Shown: positions 46,813 to 58,051, counted from the stretch's first letter. The stretch: DNA of 64,000 bases from Nepenthes gracilis (GCA_033239525.1 BSYO01000038.1:9055041-9119040); one strand, 5' to 3'. Notes: generated by a model from the letters alone, not told the origin. A program made the numbers and translations.

Positions 46813-49139
46813 TCAGCCAAGGTTTTTCTTCCTGACAAATTGCATAGATTTGCCTTGTTTTCCATGGCTTCCTCCTCCTCCCCCCCTTCTGCTCCTGCTT
46901 ATGCTTGTGGTCTGAAGCTGGCAAATGTTCATGCTTCTCTGTTTTTCCTGTGTTGTTTGGATTGCATGCCGTTTATTTTTGGTTGTTCTGTTGTGTTTAT
47001 TGAAGAATTTGATTTGAACTTCAGGAAGATAATGATTTGTGCTTGTTTGGGAATACTGTTTAGTCACCTTTTGAATTCTTTTGAGTAATGTGATGTTCAT
47101 CAATCAATCTATTTTTATATGACCTATCTGTATAAATAAAAAGATGAGTTTATGCATCATTGAGTATGCTTTAAGAGTGACAAAAAAGCGCCTTGCAATA
47201 CGCTGTGCATTCATGGTGATTTTCTATTTCTGCTTCCACTTTTTCAGTGACCCAGGAAAAGGAAGGTATGATTTTGTTGGCTGGTGTGATGCAGGTGCCC
47301 TAATTTCTAATCATATCAGTAATTTCACCCTTCACTTACCCTTTAAATTTAAGAGTCGTTGAGGCATACCCATCCTTTGAACATGGGCTCTGAAATAATA
47401 GATAGATCAATGTCGTATCATCATCCGAGAGCGTCTAGAACAAGAAAAGAGCTGAGTTGTATCATCGCCGAACTAGTTTTAGACTAAGAGAAAAAATCCG
47501 CAACTGAAAAGATAGTGCTAAGCTTTTTTTATCGATACCGAGTTTCTGGGTACTGAACTATGACGCAGAACCAACTTTCTAAGTACGAAACTCAAGATAG
47601 AGCTCTAATCTAAGGTCACATTGCTTTCGACTACTCGAACACTGATTTTCTTAGAATCAGAAATCTGGTTGAAGCAAAGTTTGAGGATGAAAAACAGAAA
47701 GCCGATGCGCCTATTGATGACTTTTTTCTGGCCTAATAAGGCGATAGAAAGTAATTGGATAGACTTATCTCTTGACAGTATTTTCAAGACCTTATCTTAA
47801 TACTGATTTGGAACTTACATATGGTTAAAATATACAGTAAAAGATAGCAAAAAACTAAGATAAAAAAAGAAAAATAAAGTAAAATGACGGAGGAGCTACT
47901 TTTTTTTAAAGAATGAGGCAGAATGTTTGCTCCAATCGTGGGGTTGGGAGTAAATTTTAGATGCATGAATTTACTTGTAAATGACATATTGAGGTAAATT
48001 GAGGTTGTGCATATATTGGACACTATTTATATCACAAAAGTACAGATGAATAGGGTTTTTATAATTTTATATGATGGGATTTGCTCTATAAAAAATATTT
48101 TAGGATATTCTTAAAATATTTTTAAATGATATAATATTCATTGATCTATTTATTTAATACATATTCTATATTTTTTAAAATTTTTAATGCAGATTTCGTA
48201 TTTAATATTTTTTTATAATGTTTTCTTATGTGATATCAACATATATGGTGTATAATGTTCTAAAATAAACAGGCATGTTTAATTTTTTAACATATTTTTT
48301 ATTTTAAAATAAAAATAAATACTAATTGAAAAACATATTTAAAACAATTAAAAATATTAAATTATTATTAATATATATTTTTTAATTAAATAACTCAAAA
48401 GAGGGTGAAAGTCGATCGTAATAGAAAAATAATATTTATATACTTATTTGTATACTCATTTTTATTAAAATTGTTAAAATAGAGTAAGAAAAAAATTTAA
48501 ATAAGTAATTTTTTTTTATAATCTTATTATTTTATAATATGGATATTTTAATACTTAATTATTTTAAAAAATAATTTTATAATATCTTTGATAATATAAA
48601 ACAAAGAAATATATTTTAATTATCTCTATTGAATAATTTAGGAGTAGCCTCTCATTTATAAGGTCTATCTTACCTCTTTAAAACAAATATTAATTCAATT
48701 TATTTTAACCAATGACTATATTGTTTTTTTTTAAAAAAAGAGGTTATATAGAATTTTTTAAAAAATATTTTAAATATAAAATTATTAATCAGATAACTAT
48801 AATTAAAAAAAATAAAATTAGCACTTCTTTTTTTTTAAAAAAAAAAGAGACCTTTAAAATATTTGAGGGGAGGAAGAGTATTTTTGTGTAAAAATTTTTT
48901 TTAATTTTAAAATTTTACTACTGTATATTATAAAGCTATGCATATTTGTAATTTAAATATTGCTAATATATATTTATAAAAAATAATATTGACTATAAAA
49001 TTATATATAGCAAATTATAAATAAGTTTGATAGTCTCTACAAATCAAAATATAATACAAGAATATATTTTAAAAGTTATTTATGAAGTGGGGGCAAATAA
49101 GGTGGAATTTACAAAAAAATATTATTTATATACTTATAT
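46813..49139. other. LIM gene 3' flank and AT-rich DNA
   Basis: The LIM 3' UTR probably ends soon after the AATAAA near 47134. From 47390 to 47830 is moderate-GC sequence with no recognised content. From 48000 to 49139 the DNA is extremely AT-rich with no gene. It ends at the left LTR of element C. Confidence 0.45.
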
Positions 49140-50064
49140 TGTTGAGACGCTCGTTCCACGAGTCCAAGAGATGCATTAGGTTGGCGAGGTCCAATCGGAT
49201 CCTTTTTTTCAAGAACATGTTGTTTGAGGTGTTGACACGAGATAAAGATTGAGACCTGATCTTTTACGTGAAACCTCCTCTCGAATGGTGAGGAAAACCA
49301 CGAGGCTCCGGCCCTGAAAGTCTTCGCTATTTGGGTTGAAATCTTTACAAAGATATTTTGAGTTTAATCCTTCCCGCTGATCGTATTTCTCTCTTGAAAA
49401 CTATGCTCGAATGGGAGTCTTTTACTCTTCTTTATGGAGCTGATTTTGGGGAAGGAGGTCCGGTCCCCTTAGAGAGGGACTTTGAGTATTTATAGAGGAA
49501 ACCAGGCCATTGGGGAGGAAACACGTGGTGTCCATTGGGTGGTTGAGAACCGGGTCCATGACTTTTTAATGCTACTAATGCACGGTAAGTCATGCGTTAG
49601 CGCTGCCGCAAAGCTACGCAATAAAATACGAAATGACAGTCTTGATTTGACTAGGCGTGCTTTGTTGAGGCAGCGGCGGCGGTGGTTGCAAGTTTGTTGG
49701 AAATCGACAAATTTGTCTAGTTGGCATTCCCGGCCTTGGATGAGCAGTCCTCGTCCCTGAGTGGGGCACCTTGTGAGCTCGCGGACTTGTGAGAGGCGTC
49801 CGTTCTTGGAGCATCTTCTGGGAAAGTCTGAGAGCCTTTTCTTGATCTCTTGGGCAATTCTGTGACTCAGCTGGGCTTCCAGAGTTCTCGGTCCTTTTTA
49901 TATCTGTGTACCTGGATATTGCTAGTGTTGTCCTCGAGCTTCTTCATAAGCGGACGGGACTTCTTGGGCTTCAGTTGCGGTATTGGTCCTTGGGCCTTTG
50001 GGCCTCTATTCTGGGCTTCTCATTTGGGCCGTGTCTTTATGGGCCCTCATATTGGGGCCCAACA
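49140..50064 (-). repeat. Element C 3' LTR (left)
   Basis: Begins TGTTGAGACG and ends GGGGCCCAACA on the plus strand. A G-box CACGTG lies at 49522-49527, near a minus-strand TATAAATA (about 49486-49493). Confidence 0.85.
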
Positions 50065-50078
50065 TAGCCCCCCATGCC
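50052..50078 (-). promoter_or_regulatory. Element C polypurine tract and LTR junction
   Basis: The minus strand reads GGCATGGGGGGCTA immediately before the LTR start TGTTGGGCC. The same tract is found in A (11696-11710) and E (just right of 32182). Confidence 0.65.
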
Positions 50079-50382
50079 AAAGGGCCCGAAGTTTTCAGCC
50101 GTTTGGCATGAAGTTGCTAGTATGCTAGGGAACCGACCTTCCGAGTACGTGCGTCCTTGTGGCGAGTACTGCGTTGAGCTTGATAGGGGGTGGCCCCAAG
50201 ACCTCCACTGGGTCCGAGGCTTTTTTGCCGCCGCCGCTTCGCTTCTCTGGGGAGCATTAAATGCGGTACCTGGCTGATGCGGGCTACCGGGCAGCGCCTT
50301 GGAAGGAAAGGCCATCATTCCTCCGAAACGAATGGCCTGGCCGACGCTGGCAAGGGTAATGAGTGCGCCTTTTTGTACTCCA

Positions 50383-50396
50383 GGGTTTATTTAAAC
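50383..50396 (+). promoter_or_regulatory. TATA-like box of element C antisense gene
   Basis: GGGTTTATTTAAAC, about 120 bp before the ATG at 50517. The same 14 bases occur in D (minus strand 60306-60293) and a close variant in A. Confidence 0.55.
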
Positions 50397-50516
50397 GCCT
50401 TCTTGCCCTAATTTTTCATCTTCGCGCCTGTCCATTCGTTTTCCCTTCTGATCGTTGAGACCTTTCGCTCTCTACTTCGTTTGAGCTTCTTCTTCATCTT
50501 TATTTTTTCCGTGTTC

Positions 50517-52593
50517 ATGGCGCCCGGAGTGAGAGACATTGCTTCTACGGTGACGCTCGATAAGCTCACGGAGATTCGAGCTCAATATCGAATCCCTGAG
50601 TCTATGGCGATGATGATTCCGGAGCCGCACGATAGGGCACTGTACCATCCGGATGGCTTCATGACCGTTTACGAAGTCCACCTCAAAGGCGGGCTACGGT
50701 TTTCCATCGCGGAGGAGCTCTATGACATTATGAGGGTGGTCGGGGTGCTCACAGATTTCACCAAACGCAAGAAGGTATCCGTGTCCTTGTCATTTCTTCC
50801 GTGTCATGAAAGCTCTCAATGCTCTTACAAATCAAGGTGATGTTTTATTTTACTCGGAACCTCGACTGGATTGTGATGACTCCTCGCCCGAAATTTTCTT
50901 TTTGTTTGGTGGAGGTACCTGCACTCCCTGTAAGGTGGAAGGACAAATTCTTCTTCCTCAATTCCACGAGCACCGGGCCATCCCTTCTAAGTGGGGGAAA
51001 GTGGTTAGCCAAAGACAAACTTCCATTCGAGGGAGGACAGGGAGAATGTGAAGGTGTACACGGACTTGGTGTTTGTAAACATAGCTTTCATTGAACAAGC
51101 GCAATATCCTCGGCAGTCTTCCGAGAAGTTCAAGATCGCCAAGTGGGGACCGCGGGATGAGGCTCCCGGCACAGCTCCTTCCGTGAAGGCCAAGGAGAGA
51201 CCCAGGATGAGAGCTGGGACGCTGAGGATTGGTGGTCCCGTTGCTGAGCCCTCCTCCTCTGATGATGATGTCTTTGACATCGATGATATGAGCGACGAGG
51301 ACGTGGCTGCTCCTCCGATTAAGAGGTCGGGGACTGATTCCATGCCTGAGTCCTCGAGGTCTAGAGGTCTCGCCTTCACCGCCAATGTTAATCTTGCCGA
51401 GCCCTCGAGGGCGAATGTTCAGGTGGTGGAGCTCTCGGACCCTGAGCCCCTTGGTGACGACGATGACGATGATGTTCCTCTGATAAAGAGGCTGAGGATT
51501 GGAGTCCCTCCTTTGGGGTCCTCGGGATCTGAAGGTCTCGCCTTCACTTCCACTGCTAATCCTCCTGCTGCATCCGCGGAGGTGCCCGGCCGATCATGGA
51601 GTTTTGGACGCCCACCCCCAATGACGATCCTTTTGGAGCTCTCGATCTACTCCGGTGACGTCTCGGACAGATTGCTCACCCTTCCGAGGACATAGGAGGC
51701 GGGAGCGTCATGGTGGATCCGGGAGAGGGGGATGACGGGTTGAAGCGGCCCGTGAGGTTGTGGGAAGTCGAGGACCTAAGTGTCGATGGGCTCGCGCCCG
51801 ATCCTCACCCTTCGTCCCGCCGTGGTCAAGGCGAGCGCCATGTTCCCACGGGGACGCTGATTTTGAGGCGGACTTTTCAGCGCCTTTTATAGCCGACGGG
51901 TCTGTGTCCGAGGAGGCGCCTGCGGGGTCCAGAAGCGGTCCTCAGGAGTCCGAGATCCTTGGGGAGTGTAGCACAGGGGATGATCCTCTCATTTCTAAGG
52001 TGATCCTCTGCTTCCTTCTCTGCCTTGTTCCCATTTGTTCGCTTTTGACGAGCCTTTCTGCTGCAGCTCTAGGGCCTGATCAGGGGCCTTGGTGGACTAG
52101 TGGGAGTGATTGCCCAATCCCGCCTGGAGATGGGGTCTTCGAGGGCGGCCCATGAGGTGAATATTGAGCGGAAGCGGAGTCATGCTGAAGCGAAGGAGAA
52201 GATTGCCTCTTTGGAGGACACCATCAAAGCTTCTCGCAGCTTCGTCGGTGGCCTCCTTCGAGATCGGATCCTTCTCCGGGAGGAGAGGTTGAGGACCTGG
52301 GTTTGATTGCCGAGATGGCTCCGGTGTTGGAGGGCAGTGCGGGACGGCATCCGTTTGTGCCGCCGGTGGCGCGATCGGGTCCGTCTCGCATTTTCTATAG
52401 CCGCCTCAACCCATAAACGCCGCGCCTTGAGGCGTAAGACTTATACGGCGTTGCTAATCGGCCTTTTCCCAGGCCTCCTCGGGCAGGGTCCGATGGTGAA
52501 CTTTTTACACCCGAGGAGGCAACTTTGGTGGATCAGGCGGGATCTTCGGGAGTCCAAGAGGCTCAAGGCGGGAGCCGAGGGACGCTCCCTTGA
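50517..52593 (+). CDS. Element C antisense gene, decayed but near full length
   Basis: Begins MAPGVRDIASTVTLDKL, then YRIPESMAMMIPEPHDRA and GFMTVYEVHLKGGLRFSIAE. This matches A and D and resembles the plant 'putative gypsy type transposon' domain. A frame change follows near 50760. The long exon part (51048-51695) encodes a middle segment ending KFKIAKWGPRDEA and an acidic linker with SSSDDDVFDIDDMSDEDVAA and DDDDDDVPLIKRLRIG; paired 'IKRxR...GLAFT' units repeat twice. After the 67-bp intron, exon 2 has ERKRSHAEAKEKIASLEDTI-type coiled coil, and a shifted frame carries the C-terminal block. TGA at 52591-52593. Function unknown; alternating basic and acidic segments suggest nucleic-acid or protein binding, but that is inference. 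Confidence 0.72.
52000..52066 (+). other. Intron of element C antisense gene
   Basis: 67 bp, TTTCTAAG|GTGATCC to TTCTGCTGCAG|CTCTAGGG. Aligns with B (68 bp) and D (68 bp) at both exon borders. Confidence 0.75.
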
Positions 52594-52645
52594 TATGTTG
52601 TTTCTTTTCTTGTTTTGTTATACTTGTATATAAATTCATCCTTTT

Positions 52646-52665
52646 GAATAAGACTTGGTCCTTTT
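52646..52665 (+). terminator. Poly(A)-signal-like block, element C antisense gene
   Basis: GAATAAGACTTGGTCCTTTT, about 53 bp after the stop, conserved with B and D. The core is AATAAG rather than AATAAA. Confidence 0.45.
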
Positions 52666-52859
52666 TGTATTAGAGTTTCGGACGCTTCTTTTGTCTTACT
52701 TGCATTGGCGTGTCTTCTTTTTTTTTTTTTTTACTGATTTGCGCCAACGCTTAGTGTTGAGTGCGTGACCTCTTTCAGGTGCTCGACCCTTCTTAGATCT
52801 GGGCATGCAGTCCTCTTGGGAACTTTCTAGCTTTTAATCCTTTCGACTTTATTTTTTTT

Positions 52860-53310
52860 TGCCCGGCCTTTAGGACCGCTTGGTCACGGCCGAGCTTTTT
52901 GAGTTTTGACCTCGGGGCCGGGCTCTAGGGCTGCCTGGCCGCGCAGCAGAGTTTTTGTTGCCCGACTGGGGTCGCTCGGGTTAGCGCCTTCAAGTTTTGT
53001 TGCATCGACCACCGGGGGTCCAAACTGGGGGGTCGCTCGGGTTGGCGCCTTTTTTGTTGCACGACTGGGTCATGGGGGTTGGCGCCAAGTTTTGTTACCT
53101 GACTGGGGTCCGACCGAGGTCGCTCGAGTTGGCACCAAGTTTTGTTGCCGTCGACCTGGGTCCGACCCGTGTAGCTCGGGTTGGCGCCTGTTTTGTTGTC
53201 GGACCACTGTCCGACTGGGGGTCACTTGGGTTGGCGCCCTTTTTTGTTGCCCGACGGGGTCCGGTATTGGGGTCGCTCGGGTTAGCGCCTTCTTTTGTTG
53301 GATGTTTGCA
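52860..53310. repeat. GC-rich imperfect tandem repeats, element C
   Basis: At least seven units containing 'ggtcgctcgggttggcgcc' or close variants and 'ttttgttgcc.gactggggtc', spaced roughly 50-70 bp. They lie between the antisense gene and gag. Period and unit differ from the array in A. Confidence 0.8.
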
Positions 53311-53530
53311 GTTACTTATCCAAATTGAGGGAGCATGAGAATGCTTGAGAATGGGTGTTATAAAAGACATTTTCATTGATGTACATATTTTACATTGGCC
53401 TCTAGTTAATTGCCTTTTTTTTTTTTATTTAACGCGCTTGGGCCTTCATGCTCCTCCTGCTGCCTCCATGGTCCTTGCTACGGCCGCTTTTGGGGCTGGC
53501 CTCGCCGGTATTGGCGCCCTCAGCGGGTGG

Positions 53531-54303
53531 TCAGGCGTGCTCCGTGCCCATTATGGCTTTACCCTTTGAGCGGCGCGACCGGGTACGCCTGGGCCGCGGC
53601 AAGAAACGGTCGAGATAGCCCTCTATTGCGAGCCGCTCGATTTCCGCCTGGAGCTTCCGGCAGTCTTCGGTGTCGTGGCCGCGGCTGCAGTGGTAGTGGC
53701 AGTACTCCGATTGGTCACCTCCCTCTGGGTTCTTCAATGGCTTGGGACATCTTAGGAACTCCTCTTCCCTGATCTGCCTCAGGATATTGGTGAAGGAGCC
53801 GGTGAAGGCCGGTGGGGCCGAGAGCACATCTCCCCAAGGACCATCCGCTCGGGCTCTTCTTGCCGGACGGCCCTAATTCTCTTAAATTAAGTGCTCGCCC
53901 TTCTTTTTCCCTTCCCCGTGTCCTCGGGGCGGGGGTATTCTGCTTCCCCGGCTGACTTGTTTCGCCGGTTTTGGTCCAAAGACGCCTTCCCGAGCCTTTT
54001 GAGCCCCTTCTTCGTCTGGGCTTGGCTCATGGACTTTCCTGCTGAGGTAGTCCTCAACTCGCCAGAGTCCGCGCCGAAGCGTTGCCTCCGGGGCGCTTCC
54101 GACGCGGGCTTTGGAGCGTGGGCCTCTGATTGTTTGCCCGCCTTCTCCGGGAGGTTGCGGACGGCTCTTGTGAGGCTGTCCACCTTCTGCGCTAGCTTAC
54201 GCACGCTAGTGCCGGGGCCGCCGCTCATTCTGCCACCCGACGGGAGGCACCTGTCGTAGCGCTCCTCCTCCCGGGTGGACGTGCTGCCTTGTCTGTTGAT
54301 CAT
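53531..54303 (-). pseudogene. Element C short gag
   Basis: ATG at 54303-54301 begins MINRQGSTSTREEERYDRC, then LAQKVDSLTRAVRNLPEKAG and a basic region. A frame change leads to AFTGSFTNILRQIREEEFLR and the zinc knuckle YCHYHCSRGHDTEDC, ending RSKGKAIMGTEHA. The capsid-like middle domain found in A and E is absent, as in B and D. Confidence 0.72.
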
Positions 54304-54359
54304 CTTTGGGGCGTTGCTCGTTGTAGGAGGGTGGGAAGTTATGAGTTTTTTGTTCTTCC

Positions 54360-54377
54360 TTCCCACAGATGGTGCTA
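54360..54377 (-). promoter_or_regulatory. Element C primer-binding site
   Basis: Minus strand TAGCACCATCTGTGGGAA, adjoining the right LTR at 54379. It equals the element A site with G-to-A changes at positions typical of methyl-cytosine decay. Confidence 0.65.
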
Positions 54378-54378
54378 A

Positions 54379-55305
54379 TGTTGCGTTCTGGTTCCACGGA
54401 GTCCGAGAGATGCAGAGGTTGGCGAGGTCCAATCAGATCCTTGGTTTCCAGGCAACACAAGGGTTTGAGGTGTTGGACACGAGATAAAGATTGAGACCGG
54501 ATCTTTACGTGGGAAAACCTCCTCTTGAATGGGGTGAAAAAACCACGAAGCTCAGGGCCTTGAAAGTGCTTCACTATTTGGGTTGAAGACTTTACAAAGT
54601 ACAGTTGTGAGGGTTAATCCCTTCCCTGCCTCTTGTATCGTGTTTCTCCCTTGGAAAACTATGCTCATTTGAGTCTTTACTCTTCTTTATGGAGCTGATT
54701 TTGGGGAAGGAGTGTTCGGTCCCCTTAGAGAGGAACTTTGCTGAGTATTTATAGAGGAAACTAGGCCATTGGGGAGGAAACACGTGGCGTCCATCGGGTG
54801 GTTGAAGAACTGGTCCACTGACTCCCTTTAATGCTACTGATGTGCACGGTAAGGCATGCGGCTAGCGCCCATTTCCTGGGCCTCACGCATGCGGTCTCAG
54901 TGATGCAGCCTTGATTTGACTGTACGTGCCTCACAGACGGCGACCGGGTGGTTGCAAGTTTGTTGGGAATCGACAAATTTGTCTAGTTGGCATTCCCGCC
55001 TACGATGAGCAATTGGAGGGCCCCGAGTGGGGCACATTGTGAGCTCGCGGACTTGTGAGAGGCGTCCGTTCTTGGAGGATCTTCAGGGAAAGTCCAGGAG
55101 CCTTTCTCGACCTCTTGGGCAAATGGGTACTTCTTAGGCTTCCTGCAGTTTTGTCCTTTTTGTATTCCGTGTACCGGATATTGCTGGCGTTGTCCCCGAG
55201 CTTCTTCATAAGCGGACGGACTTCTAGGCTTCATTGCGGTATTGGTCCTTGGGCCTTTGGGCCTCTATTCTGGCTTCTCATTTGGGCCGTATCTTTATAC
55301 GCCAT
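54379..55305 (-). repeat. Element C 5' LTR (right), outer end eroded
   Basis: Starts TGTTGCGTTC on the plus strand and matches the left LTR through about 55305, where the expected GGGCCCAACA end is missing. The G-box CACGTG is at 54781-54786. Confidence 0.82.
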
Positions 55306-55310
55306 TATAT

Positions 55311-55765
55311 CAGCAGATGACATACACACACACATATATATATATATATATTTATATTTAATTATATCAAAATAGTTAAAAATAAGTGTGAATTTGGACC
55401 GTTGGATTAGAAAAATATGATGATTAAAATTTAAATATTTAATAATATTATTTAAATAGTTATTTTTATTAAATTTTTTATTTAATAGTTTAATATTTGG
55501 TAAATAATTATATTGTAAAAAAAATTAAAAATACAACTACCTTATATATATTTACCTTTAAAATTCTAGTTATTGAATTTTAATTTGTTAAAATAAGAGA
55601 AGTAATATTCCTAAACTCTATCTCTTATAAGGATAGAGTCTTCCTTATTTTTATTTTTTAATTATTAATCTTTAAATAGTTAGTTTTGCTTTAACTATTA
55701 TTTTTTAAAAAATTAAAATTAAGAAAATAATTAATTAAAATTAATTATTTAGAAATTATTATATT
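55311..55765. other. AT-rich spacer between elements C and D
   Basis: Begins with (CA)n and (TA)n microsatellites (55321-55352). The rest is very AT-rich with no gene. The 5' LTRs of C and D face away from each other across it. Confidence 0.6.
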
Positions 55766-55770
55766 CAATC

Positions 55771-56494
55771 ATTGGCCTCAAAGACAAAGGCCCATAAAAA
55801 CACGGCCCAATTAAAGAAGTCCGAAACACTCCTACATTAAGAGACCAGATGGCCCAAGTGAGAAGCCCAAGGGCCGAGAGCCCAAGAGGTTTCGCAACTG
55901 CCCGAGCGGCCAGGAAGAATCTCTCGGACTTTTCCCCAGAGATGCATTAATGGAAGCCAGTGGACCAGCTCCTCAACCGCCGGATGGACGCCACGTGTCC
56001 ACTCCCCAACGGCTCGACTTCCACTATAAATACATAGCAAGACCCCCTTTCCAAGGGAAGGGCTTTTCCAGACTTAACAACTCTAAGCCCTAAAGCTTCA
56101 CCAGGCACTCTCTCTCCACACTCAACTCCTCAAAGAAGAGCAAAAAGACTCCTAGCGAGTATAGCTTCCTTAGGAGATAAACACAAAACGTGAAATAAGG
56201 AAGGGATTAACCCTCACAACTGTGCTCTGTAAAATCTCCAACCCATATAGTGAAGCTCTTTACAGGCCCTGAGCCTCGTGGTTTTTCCTCCCCATTCACC
56301 GGTCTCAATCCTCATCTCGTGTCCAACACATCATTCACTTGTGTCAGCTCGACTCCACGGGACCGGACGGGACGCGCCTCTGCATCTCTCTCCGTGTTGG
56401 ACCCCTTGATCCAACACCCTCATCCACGAGCCTTTCGATGACATCCGGCGACGCCCCAAACCTTTATCTCTCGGACCTCGGAGCAAACCAAACA
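55771..56494 (+). repeat. Element D 5' LTR with internal deletion
   Basis: Compared with the right LTR it lacks about 255 bp corresponding to roughly 60731-60985. G-box CACGTG at 55992-55997 and TATAAATA at 56025-56032. Ends CCAAACA. Confidence 0.82.
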
Positions 56495-56495
56495 T

Positions 56496-56513
56496 TGGCG
56501 CCTGGCTGTAAAA
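56496..56513 (+). promoter_or_regulatory. Element D primer-binding site
   Basis: TGGCGCCTGGCTGTAAAA one base after the 5' LTR. The first seven bases match the element A site; the rest has diverged. Confidence 0.55.
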
Positions 56514-56567
56514 AGGAAGAACAAAACTCACGGCTTCCCACCCCCAACAACAAGCAACGCCCCTTGG

Positions 56568-57354
56568 ATGTTCATCAGACAAGGCAAAGACGTCCACTTT
56601 TATAGAAGACCGCCACGATGAATGTCTCTCCCGGGCTGAATGAGCAGCCCCCGGCACTTTGGCGCAAATCTAGCGGCGAAGGTGGACACCTCACAAGGGC
56701 CCACCCGCAGCCTCCCGGCAGGGCAAAGGCGGCGCTCTGGGAGCCCACGCTCAAAGCCCGCGCCATACGGCGCTCAATAAGAGGTTCTGATGGGGGCTCT
56801 GGCGAGTTGAGGACTACCTCAACAAAAAGAAGTCCATGAGTCCGGCCCCATCAAGGAGGGGGCTCAAGAGGTTTCAAAGACCACAATTGGACCCCAAGGC
56901 AACTTTCAACCTTGCCGTTGGGCACTGAGAAGACCCATTGCCCCTGAGGACAGGGGAAGGAAGGAGAAGGGCGAGTGCCCACCAGAAGACCCAACGACCG
57001 TCCGGGCACGATAAACCTGAGCGGATGGTCCTTGGGGAAGAAAAACACTTAGACCCATTGGCCTTCACTGACTCCTTCACCAACGTCCTGTGGCAGATCA
57101 GGGACGAAAGGTTCCTAAGATGGCCCAAGGCGTTGAAGAACCCGGAGAGAGGTGACCAATGGGAATACTGCCATTACCATGACAGCCGCGGCCATGACAC
57201 CGAGGACTGCAAAAAGCTCCAGGCGGAACTCGAACAGCTGGCAACGGAAGGATATCTCGACCGCTTCCTACGAAGACCCGGCCGCGGCCCCGGAGCAGCA
57301 GAAAGCAGCCAGTCACGCCGCTCGAGGGGCAAGGCCATAATGGGCGCGGACTAA
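56568..57354 (+). pseudogene. Element D short gag
   Basis: ATG at 56568 (MFIRQGKDVH) aligns with the start of gag in C, then loses frame. An open frame from 56938 carries AFTDSFTNVLWQIRDERFLR, the zinc knuckle YCHYHDSRGHDTEDC and the end RGKAIMGAD. The capsid-like domain is missing, as in B and C. Confidence 0.75.
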
Positions 57355-57559
57355 AAAGAAAAAAAAAGAGAGAGAAAAAAGGACAAAAAGCCTTGGAGGC
57401 CACTCAATGTAAGAAAATTGTGCATTAATAAAACGTGCATTTGTTACCCTTACAACAAAGTGTTTCCATGCTCTCTCCTCGACCGCTTCCTGCGAAGACT
57501 CCGGCACGGCCCGGAATGAAAAAAAAACCGGTGACTCACGGCATTCAACAAACAAAAAC

Positions 57560-57870
57560 TTCATTTTGACCGAGCGGTCCTGTGAGGCCAGAGCCCTTGA
57601 GGTCATAACAAAAAATTCCAATAAATAGCTAAATAAAGAGGCCGGCCCTCGAGGTCATTACAAAAATTCGGATTCTTCTATAACCCCCCAGGCCGGGCCC
57701 TTGAGGTCATTACAAAACTCGGCCATGACCGAGCGGTCCCCAGCAGGCCCCTGAGGTCATATCAAAAAACTCCGGCTGCGCCGAGCGGTCCTGAGAGGTC
57801 AGGCCCTTAAGGTCGAACTCGAAACTCATCCGCGACTAAACGGTCTTAGAGACCGGCGGACAAGAATAAA
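57560..57870. repeat. Imperfect tandem repeats, element D
   Basis: Four to five units with 'gaccgagcggtcc' and 'ggccc.tgaggtcat.acaaaa'. Located between gag and the end of the antisense gene. Confidence 0.72.
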
Positions 57871-58051
57871 CCCTGCAAGGCTAAGGGCTAGAGGTTTCCT
57901 GAAAAGGCCGCGCCAAGACCAAAAGGGCAAAGGGTCAAACGCCTAAAGGAGTCGCCGACTTGGAACAAAGTTAGGCGCAACGCAACCAAAAAAAAAAAAA
58001 AAAAACACACGTTTGGCAAGACACGAAAAAGAACTTCAAGCTTTAAAGCGA

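Larger units (their letters stand above)
49140..55305 (-). mobile_element. Element C: Tat-type, gag plus antisense gene, no pol
   Basis: LTRs at 49140-50064 and 54379-about 55305 are homologous. Read on the minus strand: 5' LTR (right), PBS (54377-54360, TAGCACCATCTGTGGGAA), short gag, tandem repeats, antisense gene (plus strand), PPT GCATGGGGGGCTA, 3' LTR (left). The outer end of the right LTR is eroded, so a target duplication is uncertain (TATAT occurs at 49135-49139 and 55306-55310, but in AT-rich DNA). The 4.3-kb interior holds no RT, RNase H or integrase. Same family as D; both lie head to head. Confidence 0.85.
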
